From: Glycomyces sp. L485
GTDB taxonomy: Bacteria; Actinomycetota; Actinomycetes; Mycobacteriales; Micromonosporaceae
Direction: 5' to 3'
NCBI RefSeq assembly: GCF_022548875.1
Contig: NZ_JAKZEW010000044.1
Span: 1 to 32,839 of the forward strand
Length of the DNA stretch: 32,839 nucleotides
Shown: positions 24,025 to 32,824 of the stretch, in pieces
How the letters are laid out: each line of letters opens with the position of its first letter
Numbering within the stretch: position 1 is the stretch's first letter
The notes under the pieces: model-generated
The model's input: only the letters and a program-made list of their open reading frames with translations
Databases searched by the model: none
Told to the model about the DNA's origin: nothing
Made by a program: the position numbers and the translations under genes

Positions 24025-26451
24025 ATGTCCCGTAAAGCCCGGCAGCGCACCAGTCGACTTCCGATCCGGATGCAGCTGATGCTGCCGATCGCCGCCGCGC
24101 TGATGGGGATGCTGGTGCTGGGGCTGTTCCAGACCGTACACGTGTGGGACGGGTACCAGGACGCCACCGACGCCGAAGTGATCGGCGACCTGGCCGGTTC
24201 CCTGGCCTCGACCCTCGACGGCCACCAGAGCGAGGGCGCGCCGCTGCTGGAGGCGGTCCTGATCGGCGAGGCCGACGAGATCGACATCGGGGCTCTGCGC
24301 GCCCGGACCGACGCCTCGGTCGTCGAACTCGTCGCGGCCGCCGAGACCTCGCGCGCCCGCTTCCCTGTCCTGGAGAACAGCCTCGACGAGCTGCTGCGGC
24401 AGGTCGCCAAACTCAACACGGCGCGAACGGGTCTGGACGGGCTCGCCTCCGGCGAGCTGACCTTCACCGACAACGAGGTCGTCGGCGCGTTCGAGATCTA
24501 CCGGGACATGGCCAACAAGATCGTCAGCCTGGCCGCCCGCCTGCCGAACCTCGTCGACGACTCCCAGGTCTCCTCCCAGATCGACTCGCTGGCCTCGGCG
24601 ATGCAGGCGGGCCGCCTCGCCTCCGAGATCCAGTTCCGCGTCACCTCCGACCTGACCCTCCTCGCCGCAGAGGAGGCCGTCCTGGTCGAGCGCGAGGCCC
24701 TCGCGGAGGCCGCCTACCTCTCGGGCTCATACGACCGGCAGATCATCGACTTCCAGGCGAACGCGTCCGCTGAGGTCAGCGACACCTACCAGCGGGAGAT
24801 ACAGGGCGAAGAGGCCATCGTGGCGCGCCAGGCGCTGTCGATCTACCTCAACGGCGACATTCCGACGCTCTCGGCCACGGACTTCTCGGCGGCCCAGGGC
24901 CAGGTCGTGCAGGCGCTGCACCTGACGCAGGACCATGCGCTGGTGATCCTCGAACGGGACGTCGCCGGCCTGCGCGACTCCTCGACCAGGACGCTGCTGA
25001 CGACGTTCGCGCTCATCCTCGTGCTCGCGATGACGGCGATCATCTCCGCGGCGATGCTCGCGAGGCGCATCAGCCTCCGGGTCGACTCGGTCCGCGAGGC
25101 CACACTGACCGCCGCGTACGACACGCTGCCGAAGACCGTCGCGGCAGTCTCGCAGGCGTCCAACGCCGACGAGGTCGACCGGCTGCTCCAGACCGCTAAG
25201 AGGCAGACGGTGATCGCCACCGACGCCCGCTACTCCGACGAGCTCGACAGCCTCGCCGAGGCGTTCAGCGCGGCGCACCATCAGGCGCTGCGCCAGACGG
25301 CGAACCAGGCGCTGCTGCGCATCGACGTGGAGGCGATGATGAAGACCCTGGCCCGCCGCGGCCAGAGCCTCATCCGTCGCCAGCAGCAGGTCATGGAATC
25401 GCTCGTGGAGGAGTCCAGGTCCGCCTCGGACATCCCCGAGGAATGGCGGAGCGTCTACCATCTGCTGTCGCGCATGCGCCGCAACGAGGAGAACCTGCTC
25501 CTGCTCGCCGGCGGCGAGCCGCAGCGGCGCTACAACCATCCCGCGGACGTCGAGGCGATCATCCGCGACGCCGTCTCCGAGATCGAGGGCGCCGGGCGCG
25601 TCCTGGTCGAGAACCAGGTGTCGGCGCGACTGGAGACCAAGCCGGCCGGCGACGTCGTCCGCATCCTCGCCGAGCTGCTCGACAACGCCGCGGCCTACTC
25701 CCCTCCCACGCAGCAGGTCCGCGTCACCTCGCGCCGGTCTGGCTCGGAGATCGTCATCTCCATCGCCGACGACGGCATCGGCCTCAATCCCGAGCAGATG
25801 TCGGCGATCAACCGGCGCCTGGCAGAGCCGACGCAGCTGAACTCCGAGCTGACCGCCACCATGGGCCTGCTCGTGGTCGGCCGGCTCGCCGCCGAGCACG
25901 CCGTCAGCGTCCAGTTGCACTCCACGATGGGCAAGGGCACGCTCGCGCTGGTCCGGATCCCGGCCTCGGCGCACGCCGACATGCCGAACGGCCTGGTCTC
26001 CTCGCGGGGCTCCTCGGCCCGGCTCGCGCTCTCCGCGCACGCCGCGAACCTGCCGATGACCGGAACGGGCTCCCCCGCGGCCGCCGAAGGCGCCGCCGAG
26101 CCGATCGTGCCCAAGCCCCGCAAAGCCGGCTTGACGCCCGAGCCACGCCCGGTAGCTGGGAAAACAGTCGGATCCGTGAGAATCGCCGAGGGGATCGAGG
26201 TCACTGCGAGCCCCGGCGCGGAGTCAGTGGATGTTACCTTCAGGAAGGTGAACAGAGCACTCGAATCCGCCGGAGGTCCGAACGGCACGGAACTACCGCG
26301 GCGGGCACCGGGAACCAAGCTCCTTCCAGGAGCGGTCCCCGGCGCCAAGCCCGGTTCCGGTGGCGTCGACCTCGACCCTGCCGAGATCCGGGACCGCTTG
26401 ACCGGCTTCGCCTCCGGGATAGCAGCGGCCTCGGAACACGAACAGCGTTAA
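24025..26451 (+). CDS. cvnA: Conservon-type sensor kinase with nitrate/nitrite-sensing domain (CvnA)
   Basis: An 808-residue membrane sensor. Span 1 is about 15-38; a periplasmic NIT-type sensing domain covers about 60-320; span 2 is about 328-348; a HAMP region and linker follow. Next come the dimerisation/phosphoacceptor region with His479 (VYHLLSRMRR, followed by NEENLLLLAGG) and an HATPase_c domain with N-box Asn554 (ELLDNAAAYSPP) and G1 box DDGIG (582-586). The C-terminal 150 residues are Ala/Pro/Gly-rich with a conserved end 'IRDRLTGFASG'. This is the plan of the CvnA kinase-like proteins of actinobacteria. Only CvnB follows here. NIT domains in related proteins bind nitrate or nitrite. 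Whether it autophosphorylates is unknown. Confidence 0.85.
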   Translation: MSRKARQRTSRLPIRMQLMLPIAAALMGMLVLGLFQTVHVWDGYQDATDAEVIGDLAGSLASTLDGHQSEGAPLLEAVLIGEADEIDIGALRARTDASVVELVAAAETSRARFPVLENSLDELLRQVAKLNTARTGLDGLASGELTFTDNEVVGAFEIYRDMANKIVSLAARLPNLVDDSQVSSQIDSLASAMQAGRLASEIQFRVTSDLTLLAAEEAVLVEREALAEAAYLSGSYDRQIIDFQANASAEVSDTYQREIQGEEAIVARQALSIYLNGDIPTLSATDFSAAQGQVVQALHLTQDHALVILERDVAGLRDSSTRTLLTTFALILVLAMTAIISAAMLARRISLRVDSVREATLTAAYDTLPKTVAAVSQASNADEVDRLLQTAKRQTVIATDARYSDELDSLAEAFSAAHHQALRQTANQALLRIDVEAMMKTLARRGQSLIRRQQQVMESLVEESRSASDIPEEWRSVYHLLSRMRRNEENLLLLAGGEPQRRYNHPADVEAIIRDAVSEIEGAGRVLVENQVSARLETKPAGDVVRILAELLDNAAAYSPPTQQVRVTSRRSGSEIVISIADDGIGLNPEQMSAINRRLAEPTQLNSELTATMGLLVVGRLAAEHAVSVQLHSTMGKGTLALVRIPASAHADMPNGLVSSRGSSARLALSAHAANLPMTGTGSPAAAEGAAEPIVPKPRKAGLTPEPRPVAGKTVGSVRIAEGIEVTASPGAESVDVTFRKVNRALESAGGPNGTELPRRAPGTKLLPGAVPGAKPGSGGVDLDPAEIRDRLTGFASGIAAASEHEQR

Positions 26452-26470
26452 TAAAGTAGAAAGCAGCGAG

Positions 26471-26869
26471 ATGGATACCAAGGACAACACCGTCGGTGAA
26501 CTCGACTGGCTCCTGACCTCCTTCGTGGAGAAGGTCCCGGACGTGTCCGAAGCCCTGACCGTCTCCGTCGACGGACTCGCCCTCGCGGCATCGCAGGGCC
26601 TGTCGACCGACCGCGCCGACCAGCTCGCCGCCATCACCTCCGGACTCGCCAGCCTGACCACGGGCGCGGCGAAGGTCCTCAACGCCGGCCGGATCCGGCA
26701 GTCGGTGATCGACATGGACGAGGGCGTCCTGCTGCTCATGGCCGTCGGCGACCGCGCCCAGGTCGCCGTGCTGGCCAACGCCGGCTGCGATCTCGGCCAG
26801 GTCGGCTACGAGACCGCGCTGCTGGTCAAGCGGGTGTACGCCGCTCTGGAACCCGATGCGCGCGCCTAG
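26471..26869 (+). CDS. cvnB: Roadblock/LC7 domain protein (CvnB)
   Basis: A 132-residue roadblock/LC7 fold protein: opening helix 'LDWLLTSFVEKVPDV', then 'EALTVSVDGLALAASQGL' and 'VLLLMAVGDRAQVAVLA', typical of CvnB. In complete conservons such proteins act with a DUF742 protein (CvnC) and a small GTPase (CvnD) as a GTPase regulatory complex. It starts 19 bases after the cvnA stop. The next gene on this strand is ctaD, so cvnC and cvnD are absent here. It could partner with CvnC and CvnD encoded elsewhere. Confidence 0.88.
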   Translation: MDTKDNTVGELDWLLTSFVEKVPDVSEALTVSVDGLALAASQGLSTDRADQLAAITSGLASLTTGAAKVLNAGRIRQSVIDMDEGVLLLMAVGDRAQVAVLANAGCDLGQVGYETALLVKRVYAALEPDARA

Positions 26870-27146
26870 CGTGCGCCACGTGAATGCGAACGGGCCGCAT
26901 TCGGCCCATTCGCCCGCGCGCGGATCGTAGGAGATTGCTCACGAGTCGCCACCGCCACACCCGGGCGGTGGCCCCCAAGCGCCCGTCCTCTCCCGTCCGC
27001 CGCACCGACAACCTGCGAGAACCACTGAAATCGCATCGCCCGATCACGCACTGCCACGCCGCTACGCACTTCCCCCTCCGCAGCGCGAGCAGCGTGAAAG
27101 GCTATTCTGCGTTCGCTACCTGGAATGAGAATCTGGAGGCCCACAG
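26870..27146. other. Spacer between cvnB and ctaD
   Basis: 277 bases without a gene. GCGAACGGGCC (26886-26896), loop GCATTC, then GGCCCATTCGC (26903-26913), an 11-bp stem with one mismatch, probably ends the cvn transcript. A TATTCT box at 27103-27108 lies 38 bases before the ctaD start and could be its -10. No good -35 is visible. Confidence 0.4.
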
Positions 27147-28823
27147 GTGACCACGGTTGAGCCTAAGGTCGAACCAACGCCCATCGTCGCGCGTCCCTGG
27201 CCGGTGCGCCGCGAGCCGAAGGGCTCCTGGTTCGCCCGGACCCTGCGCACGACCGACGCCAAGCAGATCGGCCTCTTGTACTTCGTGACGTCGTTCGCCT
27301 TCTTCGGCATCGGCGGCATCCTCGCCCTCTTGATCCGAGCCGAGCTGTTCCAGCCCGGCATGCAGATCGTGTCCTCTGAGCAGTTCAACCAACTGTTCAC
27401 CATGCACGGCACCATCATGCTGCTGATGTTCGCGACCCCGATCGTGTTCGCCTTCGGCAACTACCTGGTGCCCTTGCAGATCGGCGCGCCCGACGTCGCG
27501 TTCCCGCGCCTGAACGCGTACGCTTACTGGCTGTACCTGTTCGGCTCGACGCTGGCCGTCGGCGGCTTCATCACGCCCGACGGCGCCGCGGCGTTCGGCT
27601 GGTTCGCCTACCAGCCGCTGTCGAACGCGGTGAACTCGCCCGGGATCGGCGCCGACATGTGGTTCGTCGGCCTGACCATCTCGGGTCTGGGCACCATCCT
27701 CGGCGCGGTCAACATGATCACCACGATCGTGACGATGCGCGCGCCCGGCATGCTCATGTTCCGCATGCCGATCTTCACATGGAACATCCTCATCACGAGC
27801 CTGCTCATGCTCCTGGTGTTCCCGATCCTGGCCGCCGCGCTCCTCGCCGTCGTCGCCGACCGCCAGCTCGGCGCCCACGTGTTCGACGCCGAGACCGGCG
27901 GGGCCATCCTGTGGCAGCACCTGTTCTGGTTCTTCGGCCACCCCGAGGTCTACATCGTCGCGCTGCCGTTCTTCGGCATCGTCTCCGAGATCTTCCCGGT
28001 CTTCAGCCGCAAGCCCATCTTCGGCTACAAGACCCTCGTCGCCGCGACGCTCGCGATCGCCGGCCTGTCGATGGCGGTGTGGGCCCACCACATGTACGCC
28101 ACCGGATCGGTCATGCTGCCGTTCTTCTCGCTGATGACGTTCCTCATCGCCGTGCCCACCGGCGTGAAGTTCTTCAACTGGATCGGCACCATGTGGAAGG
28201 GCCAGCTCACCTTCGAGGCGCCGATGCTGTTCAGCATCGGCTTCCTGGTGACGTTCCTCCTCGGCGGCCTCTCGGGCGTGCTCCTGGCGAGCCCGCCGAT
28301 CGACTTCCACGTCTCGGACTCCTACTTCGTGGTGGCGCACTTCCACTACGTCCTGTTCGGCACCATCGTCTTCGCCGTCTACGCCGGCGTGTACTTCTGG
28401 TTCCCGAAGGTCGCCGGGCGCATGTACGACGAGCGGCTCGGGAAGATCCACTTCTGGCTGACCTTCATCGGCTTCCACACCACGTTCCTCGTGCAGCACT
28501 GGCTCGGCAACGAGGGCATGCCCCGCCGCTACGCCGACTACCTCGAAAACGACGGGTTCACGACCCTGAACATGATCTCGACGGTCGGCGCGTTCATCCT
28601 GGGCCTGTCGACCCTGCCGTTCATCTGGAACCTGTTCAAGTCCTGGAAGACCGGCCGCATCATCGAGACGAACGACCCGTGGGGCTACGGCGGCTCCCTG
28701 GAATGGGCCACGAGCTGCCCGCCGCCGCTGCGCAACTTCGACCGGCTCCCGCGCATCCGCTCGGAACGCCCCGTCTTCGACGAGAAGTGGGGCCACCTGG
28801 TCAAGGAAGTCAAAGGCCACTGA
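27147..28823 (+). CDS. ctaD: Cytochrome c oxidase subunit I (aa3-type)
   Basis: A 558-residue heme-copper oxidase catalytic subunit of the respiratory chain. The ligands are present: heme a His87 (FTMHGTIM) and His400, CuB His265, His314 and His315 (VWAHHMYAT), heme a3 His398 (VAHFHYV), and the cross-linked Tyr269 in [14 protein letters not shown]. About 12 membrane spans are present, and the C-terminus is short and hydrophilic. The start is GTG at 27147, with TGGAGG (27133-27138) 8 nt before it. The gene stands alone, as ctaD does in many actinobacteria where ctaC and ctaE are elsewhere. A terminator follows directly. Confidence 0.97.
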   Translation: MTTVEPKVEPTPIVARPWPVRREPKGSWFARTLRTTDAKQIGLLYFVTSFAFFGIGGILALLIRAELFQPGMQIVSSEQFNQLFTMHGTIMLLMFATPIVFAFGNYLVPLQIGAPDVAFPRLNAYAYWLYLFGSTLAVGGFITPDGAAAFGWFAYQPLSNAVNSPGIGADMWFVGLTISGLGTILGAVNMITTIVTMRAPGMLMFRMPIFTWNILITSLLMLLVFPILAAALLAVVADRQLGAHVFDAETGGAILWQHLFWFFGHPEVYIVALPFFGIVSEIFPVFSRKPIFGYKTLVAATLAIAGLSMAVWAHHMYATGSVMLPFFSLMTFLIAVPTGVKFFNWIGTMWKGQLTFEAPMLFSIGFLVTFLLGGLSGVLLASPPIDFHVSDSYFVVAHFHYVLFGTIVFAVYAGVYFWFPKVAGRMYDERLGKIHFWLTFIGFHTTFLVQHWLGNEGMPRRYADYLENDGFTTLNMISTVGAFILGLSTLPFIWNLFKSWKTGRIIETNDPWGYGGSLEWATSCPPPLRNFDRLPRIRSERPVFDEKWGHLVKEVKGH

Positions 28824-28835
28824 AACGGCATGAGG

Positions 28836-28868
28836 AAGCCCGGGAACGCCAAGCGTTCCCGGGCTTTT
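28836..28868 (+). terminator. Rho-independent terminator after ctaD
   Basis: AAGCCCGGGAACG (28836-28848), loop CCAAG, then CGTTCCCGGGCTT (28854-28866), a perfect 13-bp stem running into TTTTT at about 28865-28869. It begins 12 bases after the ctaD stop. Confidence 0.93.
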
Positions 28869-28905
28869 TCGATCCCACCTCTGTACGCGCACGCACCCGC
28901 CTCGA

Positions 28906-28911
28906 TAGGCT
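28906..28911 (+). promoter_or_regulatory. -10 box of a probable leaderless pncA transcript
   Basis: TAGGCT (28906-28911) is a TAnnnT box exactly 7 bases before the ATG at 28919. No Shine-Dalgarno sequence is present. In actinobacteria this pattern marks leaderless transcripts that begin at the start codon. Confidence 0.55.
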
Positions 28912-28918
28912 TTGAATC

Positions 28919-29473
28919 ATGAGCAGGGCATTGATCGTGGTGGACGTGCAGAACGATTTCTGTGAGGGCGGGTCACTTCCCGTCACCGGCGGTGCGGCGG
29001 TCGCAAGCGCCGTGACGCGGCTGGTCAATGACGAGTCGAAGCGGTGGGACCACGTCGTGGCGACCCGCGACTGGCACATCGACCCCGGCGGCCACTTCTC
29101 GGCCGACCCGGACTTCACCGACTCCTGGCCAGCGCACTGCGTAGTCGGCACGAGCGGATCCGACTTCCATCCCGACTTCGACCACACCCTCGCCGAGGCC
29201 GTGTTCGACAAGGGGGCCTACGAGGCGGCCTACTCCGGATTCGAAGGGTCGAGCGGCGAGACGAGTCTCGCCGAGTGGCTGCGCGAGCGCGAGGTGGACG
29301 AGGTCGAGGTCGTCGGCATCGCCACCGACCACTGCGTGCGGGCGACCGCGCTGGACGCGGCCCGCGAGGGCTTCAAGACCACGGTCCTGGTCGACTACAC
29401 CGCGGCGGTCGCCGAGGAGTCCAGGAAGAGGACGCTCCAGGAGCTGTCCGACGCCGGCGTCGCGGTCGTCTAA
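28919..29473 (+). CDS. pncA: Nicotinamidase/pyrazinamidase
   Basis: A 184-residue cytosolic amidase that hydrolyses nicotinamide to nicotinate and ammonia in NAD salvage. The catalytic Asp9 (VVDVQNDF), Lys98 (FDKG) and Cys139 (ATDHCV) are all present, as are the metal ligands Asp51, His53 and His59 (RDWHIDPGGHF), each offset from Mycobacterium tuberculosis PncA by only one or two residues. It stops at TAA 29471-29473. The open frame of the convergent isoprenyl transferase on the other strand runs through nearly the whole gene. Start and expression signals suggest a leaderless message. In the family it also converts pyrazinamide. Confidence 0.95.
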   Translation: MSRALIVVDVQNDFCEGGSLPVTGGAAVASAVTRLVNDESKRWDHVVATRDWHIDPGGHFSADPDFTDSWPAHCVVGTSGSDFHPDFDHTLAEAVFDKGAYEAAYSGFEGSSGETSLAEWLREREVDEVEVVGIATDHCVRATALDAAREGFKTTVLVDYTAAVAEESRKRTLQELSDAGVAVV

Positions 29474-30247
29474 CTTGCCGTAACGCCTGTTGCGGGTCGC
29501 GAAGGAGCGGACGGCTCGAAGGAAGTCGACGCGGCGGAAGTCCGGCCAGTTCGAGTCGCAGAAGTAGTACTCGGAGTACGCCGACTGCCACAGCAGAAAC
29601 CCTGACAGCCGCTGCTCCCCCGAGGTGCGGATCACCAGGTCGGGGTCGGGCTGCCCGGTCATGTAAAGGTGCTTGGCGATCGCCTCGGCGTCGACGGCCT
29701 CCGCCGCCTGCTCCAGACTGAGCCCGGCGGAGGCGTGTTCGAGCAGCAGCGAGCGGACCGCGTCGGCGATCTCCCGCTGCCCGCCGTAGCAGACCGCGAG
29801 GTTCACGCGCACGCCCCGCTTGTCCGCGGTGCGCTGCTGAGCGCCCTTGAGGCGCGCCTGGTGCTCGGGCGGGAGCAGGTCGAGCGCCCCGACCATGCGC
29901 ACCTGCCACGGCTGGGTGTCCTCGGCCAGCTCTCCGGCGAGTTCGCAGATGATCTCGAGCAGCGGATCGAGCTGCTCCTTCGGCCGCGAGAGGTTCTCGG
30001 TGGACAGGAGCCAGATGGTGACGTGCTTGACGCCGAGCTCGTCGCACCACCCGAGGAACCGCTCGATGTGCTTCGCGCCGGCGCGGTGGCCGTCGTTGGG
30101 GTCGGTCAGGCCCATGTCACGGGCCCACCGGCGGTTCCCGTCGACCATGACACCGATGTGTTTGGGCAGCGGCTTGCCCGCCAGCTCCCTGTGGAGCCGG
30201 CGTTCGTAGATCCGGTAAAGCAGGTTTGCGATCGCCACGAACGCCAA
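28973..30247 (-). CDS. Short-chain Z-isoprenyl diphosphate synthase with unusual antisense C-terminal extension
   Basis: Residues 1-258 (30247 to 29474) are a complete cis-prenyltransferase resembling M. tuberculosis Rv1086, a short-chain (2Z,6E)-farnesyl diphosphate synthase. The DGNRRWAR motif begins at Asp36, LLSTENL lies at 80-86, the RTSGEQRLSGF motif at 207-217, and the end is RNRRYGK at 252-258. Such proteins stop here, but the frame continues as LDDRD for another 166 codons antisense to pncA before TGA at 28973. One base fewer in the AAGTTAG at the junction would give AAG-TAG. The start is TTG at 30247 with no good ribosome binding site, and GTG at 30238 is also possible. The prenyl product probably feeds decaprenyl phosphate synthesis. 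The true C-terminus is uncertain. Confidence 0.75.
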   Translation of the reverse strand: MAFVAIANLLYRIYERRLHRELAGKPLPKHIGVMVDGNRRWARDMGLTDPNDGHRAGAKHIERFLGWCDELGVKHVTIWLLSTENLSRPKEQLDPLLEIICELAGELAEDTQPWQVRMVGALDLLPPEHQARLKGAQQRTADKRGVRVNLAVCYGGQREIADAVRSLLLEHASAGLSLEQAAEAVDAEAIAKHLYMTGQPDPDLVIRTSGEQRLSGFLLWQSAYSEYYFCDSNWPDFRRVDFLRAVRSFATRNRRYGKLDDRDAGVGQLLERPLPGLLGDRRGVVDQDRGLEALAGRVQRGRPHAVVGGDADDLDLVHLALAQPLGETRLAARPFESGVGRLVGPLVEHGLGEGVVEVGMEVGSARADYAVRWPGVGEVRVGREVAAGVDVPVAGRHDVVPPLRLVIDQPRHGACDRRTAGDGK

Positions 30248-30252
30248 TTGTA

Positions 30253-30277
30253 GGCCGGTACGCTTCGCGCACCGGCC
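30253..30277 (-). terminator. Hairpin between pckG and the isoprenyl transferase gene
   Basis: GGCCGGT (30253-30259), an 11-base loop, then ACCGGCC (30271-30277): a perfect 7-bp stem in the 49-base gap between the pckG stop and the next start on the minus strand. Confidence 0.5.
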
Positions 30278-30296
30278 ACGCGGTCACGCCGCTGCC

Positions 30297-32132
30297 CTAG
30301 CCGAGGCCGAGCCGACTCTTCAACGCGTCCAGCTCGCTCCACAGCATCGTCGGAAGCTTGTCGCCGAACCGGGCGAACCAGCCCTCGATGAGCGGGATCT
30401 CGGCGATCCACTCATCGCGGTCGACCTCCAGAGCGGCCTTCAGGTCGTCCGGGTCGAGACCGAGGCCGGAGACGTCGAGCGACTCGGGCGTCGGGGTGTA
30501 CCCGATCGGCGTCTCGATCGCGTCGGCATCGCCTTCGAGGCGCTCGACGACCCACTTGAGCACGCGGGAGTTCTCCCCGAAGCCCGGCCACAGGAACCGG
30601 CCGTCGTCGCCGCGGCGGAACCAGTTCACGTAGAACACCTGCGGCATGAGCGAGGCGTTCGGGGCCGACTTGCCCATCTCGATCCAGTGCCCGAAGTAGT
30701 CGGCGGCGTTGTAGCCGATGAACGGCAGCATCGCCATCGGGTCGCGCCGCACCACGCCGACCTTGCCGGTCGCGGCGGCGGTCGTCTCGCTGGAGAGCGT
30801 CGCGCCCATGTACACGCCGTGGACCCAGTCGCGGGACTGCGTCACCAGGGGGACCGTGGTGGCCCGGCGGCCGCCGAACAAGATCGCGTCGATCGGGACC
30901 CCGCGCGGGTCGTCGTACTCGTCGGCGAGCACCGGGCACTGCTTGATCGGCGTGCAGAACCGGCTGTTCGGGTGGCTCGAGGGGCCCTCCGAATCAGGCG
31001 TCCACTCCTGGCCGAGCCAGTCGATCGCCCGCTGCGGGGGCTCGCCCATGCCCTCCCACCACACGTCGCCGTCCTCAGTGAGCGCCACGTTGGTGAACAG
31101 GGTGTGGCCCCGCTCGATGGTGCGCATCGCGTTCGGGTTGGTCTTGTAGTCGGTGCCGGGCGCGACACCGAAGAACCCGTACTCGGGGTTCGAGGCCCAC
31201 AGCCGTCCGTCCTCGCCGAAGCGCAGCCACGCGATGTCGTCCCCGAGCGTCTCGACCTTCCAGCCGGGGATCGTCGGCTCCAGCATCGCCAGGTTCGTCT
31301 TCCCGCACGACGAGGGGAACGCGCCGGTCACGTGGTAGACCTTCCCTCCGGGGCTGGTCAGTCGCAGGATGAGCATGTGCTCGGCCATCCAGCCCTCGTC
31401 GCGGCCCATCACCGAGCCGATGCGAAGCGAGTAGCACTTCTTGCCCAGCAGGGAGTTGCCGCCGTAGCCCGAACCGTAGGACCAGATCTCGCGCTCGGCC
31501 GGGAAGTGGGAGATGTACTTGGTCTCGTTGCACGGCCACGGCACGTCGGTCTCGCCCGGCGACAGAGGCGCGCCGACCGAGTGCAGGCACTGCACGAAGT
31601 CGGCGTCGACGCCCATCCTGTCGAGGACCTTGGTGCCCATGCGGGTCATGATGTGCATGCTGGCGGCGACGTAGGCCGAGTCGGTGAGCTCGACGCCGAA
31701 CATGGGCTTGTCGGCTTCGAGGGAGCCCATGCAGAACGGGACGACGTACATGGTGCGCCCGCGCATCGACCCGCGGTACAGATCCGTCATGGTCTCGCGC
31801 ATGTAGTCGGGCGCGGTCCAGTTGTTGGTGGGACCGGCGTCCTCGGGGTCGCCCGAGCAGATGAACGTGCGCTCCTCGACCCGGGCGACGTCGCTGGGGT
31901 CGGTGCGCGCGATGAACGAGTCGGGTTTGGCCGGGACGGGCTCAAGCGTGCCGAATGCGACCAGTTCACTGGTCAGACGTTCCCATTCGGCGTCCGAGCC
32001 GTCGCACCACACGACCTGGTCGGGGGAGGTGAGGTCGGCGACCTCGGTGACCCACGAGAGCAGGCGCGAGTGGCGCGTGGGCGGATCCGTCAGTCCCGTC
32101 GTCGGTTCCGCTGTCTTGGCTGCTGTGCTCAC
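30297..32132 (-). CDS. pckG: Phosphoenolpyruvate carboxykinase (GTP)
   Basis: A 611-residue enzyme interconverting oxaloacetate and PEP, for gluconeogenesis and anaplerosis. GTG at 32132 is chosen because AAGGAG (32138-32143) sits 5 nt before it; an in-frame ATG at 32177 lacks one. Family features are the P-loop with the reactive cysteine, FPSSCGKTN (Cys276), the metal-binding GDDIAWLR, the substrate loop [17 protein letters not shown], and a GTP-type C-terminal lid and active-site segment. The length matches the GTP enzyme, not the ATP enzyme of about 530 residues. A CACCGG-CCGGGA-CCGGTG hairpin (32175-32192) lies in the likely 5' leader. The enzyme is normally a central carbon gene, and nothing odd is seen in it. 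Confidence 0.97.
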   Translation of the reverse strand: MSTAAKTAEPTTGLTDPPTRHSRLLSWVTEVADLTSPDQVVWCDGSDAEWERLTSELVAFGTLEPVPAKPDSFIARTDPSDVARVEERTFICSGDPEDAGPTNNWTAPDYMRETMTDLYRGSMRGRTMYVVPFCMGSLEADKPMFGVELTDSAYVAASMHIMTRMGTKVLDRMGVDADFVQCLHSVGAPLSPGETDVPWPCNETKYISHFPAEREIWSYGSGYGGNSLLGKKCYSLRIGSVMGRDEGWMAEHMLILRLTSPGGKVYHVTGAFPSSCGKTNLAMLEPTIPGWKVETLGDDIAWLRFGEDGRLWASNPEYGFFGVAPGTDYKTNPNAMRTIERGHTLFTNVALTEDGDVWWEGMGEPPQRAIDWLGQEWTPDSEGPSSHPNSRFCTPIKQCPVLADEYDDPRGVPIDAILFGGRRATTVPLVTQSRDWVHGVYMGATLSSETTAAATGKVGVVRRDPMAMLPFIGYNAADYFGHWIEMGKSAPNASLMPQVFYVNWFRRGDDGRFLWPGFGENSRVLKWVVERLEGDADAIETPIGYTPTPESLDVSGLGLDPDDLKAALEVDRDEWIAEIPLIEGWFARFGDKLPTMLWSELDALKSRLGLG

Positions 32133-32177
32133 TGTCGCTCCTTCTGTCGAGGGCAGGTCGGTCTCAGGCAGGGTCAC

Positions 32178-32528
32178 CGGCCGGGACCGGTGCCTTGGAC
32201 GCTACGTGAGCATGAGCGTGTGCGCAGGCGTAAATGCGCGAATGAAGCGGACTTGAGCAGGCATTCCTTTTGACGATCTCTACAACATGCTTATTCAAGC
32301 TCGAAACAAGCAGATCTACTTGTACTTCAGGCGCAGTCGATCATTATCAAGCACTCTTGAGTGACTTCGGCTCGCCATGGCTACGAAAGGGGACGGTTTC
32401 GATCATCGAACGAGCGCGTTAGAGCGTCATCTCCAAACGGTTACGTCAGCCAGTACCTAGCGGATTCGGGCATTTTCCGCAGCTAGGGCACCCAAATGCA
32501 TCAGGATTCTCCAGAACGGGAGGAGGCG
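32178..32528. other. Long spacer upstream of pckG and small genes
   Basis: About 350 bases with no gene. It is clearly lower in G+C than its neighbours between about 32240 and 32450. CACTC-TT-GAGTG (near 32350) and CTAGCGGA ... TCCGCAGCTAG (around 32458-32486) are small inverted repeats. It must hold the pckG promoter on one side and the small-protein gene promoter on the other. I see no confident -35/-10 pair on either strand. Confidence 0.35.
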
Positions 32529-32531
32529 GTG

Positions 32532-32657
32532 ATGTCGCACCGGAGGGGGCCAGAGGATGCGCCGAGGGGTCAGCGCGTCAAGACGTGGGCGATTGGGACC
32601 GCGATCGTGGTCGCACTCACGCTGGCGGTGGTGGTGGCTGGACTGACGATCCGGTGA
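32532..32657 (+). CDS. Small single-span membrane protein
   Basis: A 41-residue protein from ATG at 32532 (GTG at 32529 also possible) to TGA at 32655. AGGAGG (32521-32526) lies 5 nt upstream of the ATG, an ideal ribosome binding site. A short basic N-terminus (MSHRRGPEDAPRGQRVKT) leads into one hydrophobic span (about 19-38, rich in Val/Ala/Thr/Leu) and a short end TIR. No family was recognised. It is the first of at least two small frames reading to the window edge. Confidence 0.6.
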   Translation: MSHRRGPEDAPRGQRVKTWAIGTAIVVALTLAVVVAGLTIR

Positions 32658-32701
32658 GCCGCAGGTGACAAATAGTGGCAACTGGGTAGTGGGTAGTGGG
32701 T

Positions 32702-32824
32702 ATGCAGCCGGGGCCCATGCCGACCGTGCGGCCTGCGCCTGAGGAGCCCGGCAGTGGAAGCGGAGGCGTTGGCGGGAGCGGTGTCGGGCTGATGGTTCCT
32801 CTGCGCCAAGGGCGGCGGCGATGA
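32702..32824 (+). CDS. Possible small protein
   Basis: A 40-residue frame with a Pro/Gly/Ser-rich sequence ending LRQGRRR. It lies 44 bases after the small membrane protein, and its TGA overlaps the ATG of a further frame as ATGA. No Shine-Dalgarno match precedes its start, so the support is its position and the overlap. Confidence 0.3.
   Translation: MQPGPMPTVRPAPEEPGSGSGGVGGSGVGLMVPLRQGRRR

Noticed and set aside
27102-28892. Long minus-strand frame opposite ctaD
   Set aside because: It has a Glu/His/Asp/Arg-rich shadow composition and overlaps an unambiguous oxidase gene.
30687-32273. Long plus-strand frame opposite pckG
   Set aside because: It is an antisense shadow of an unmistakable PEP carboxykinase.
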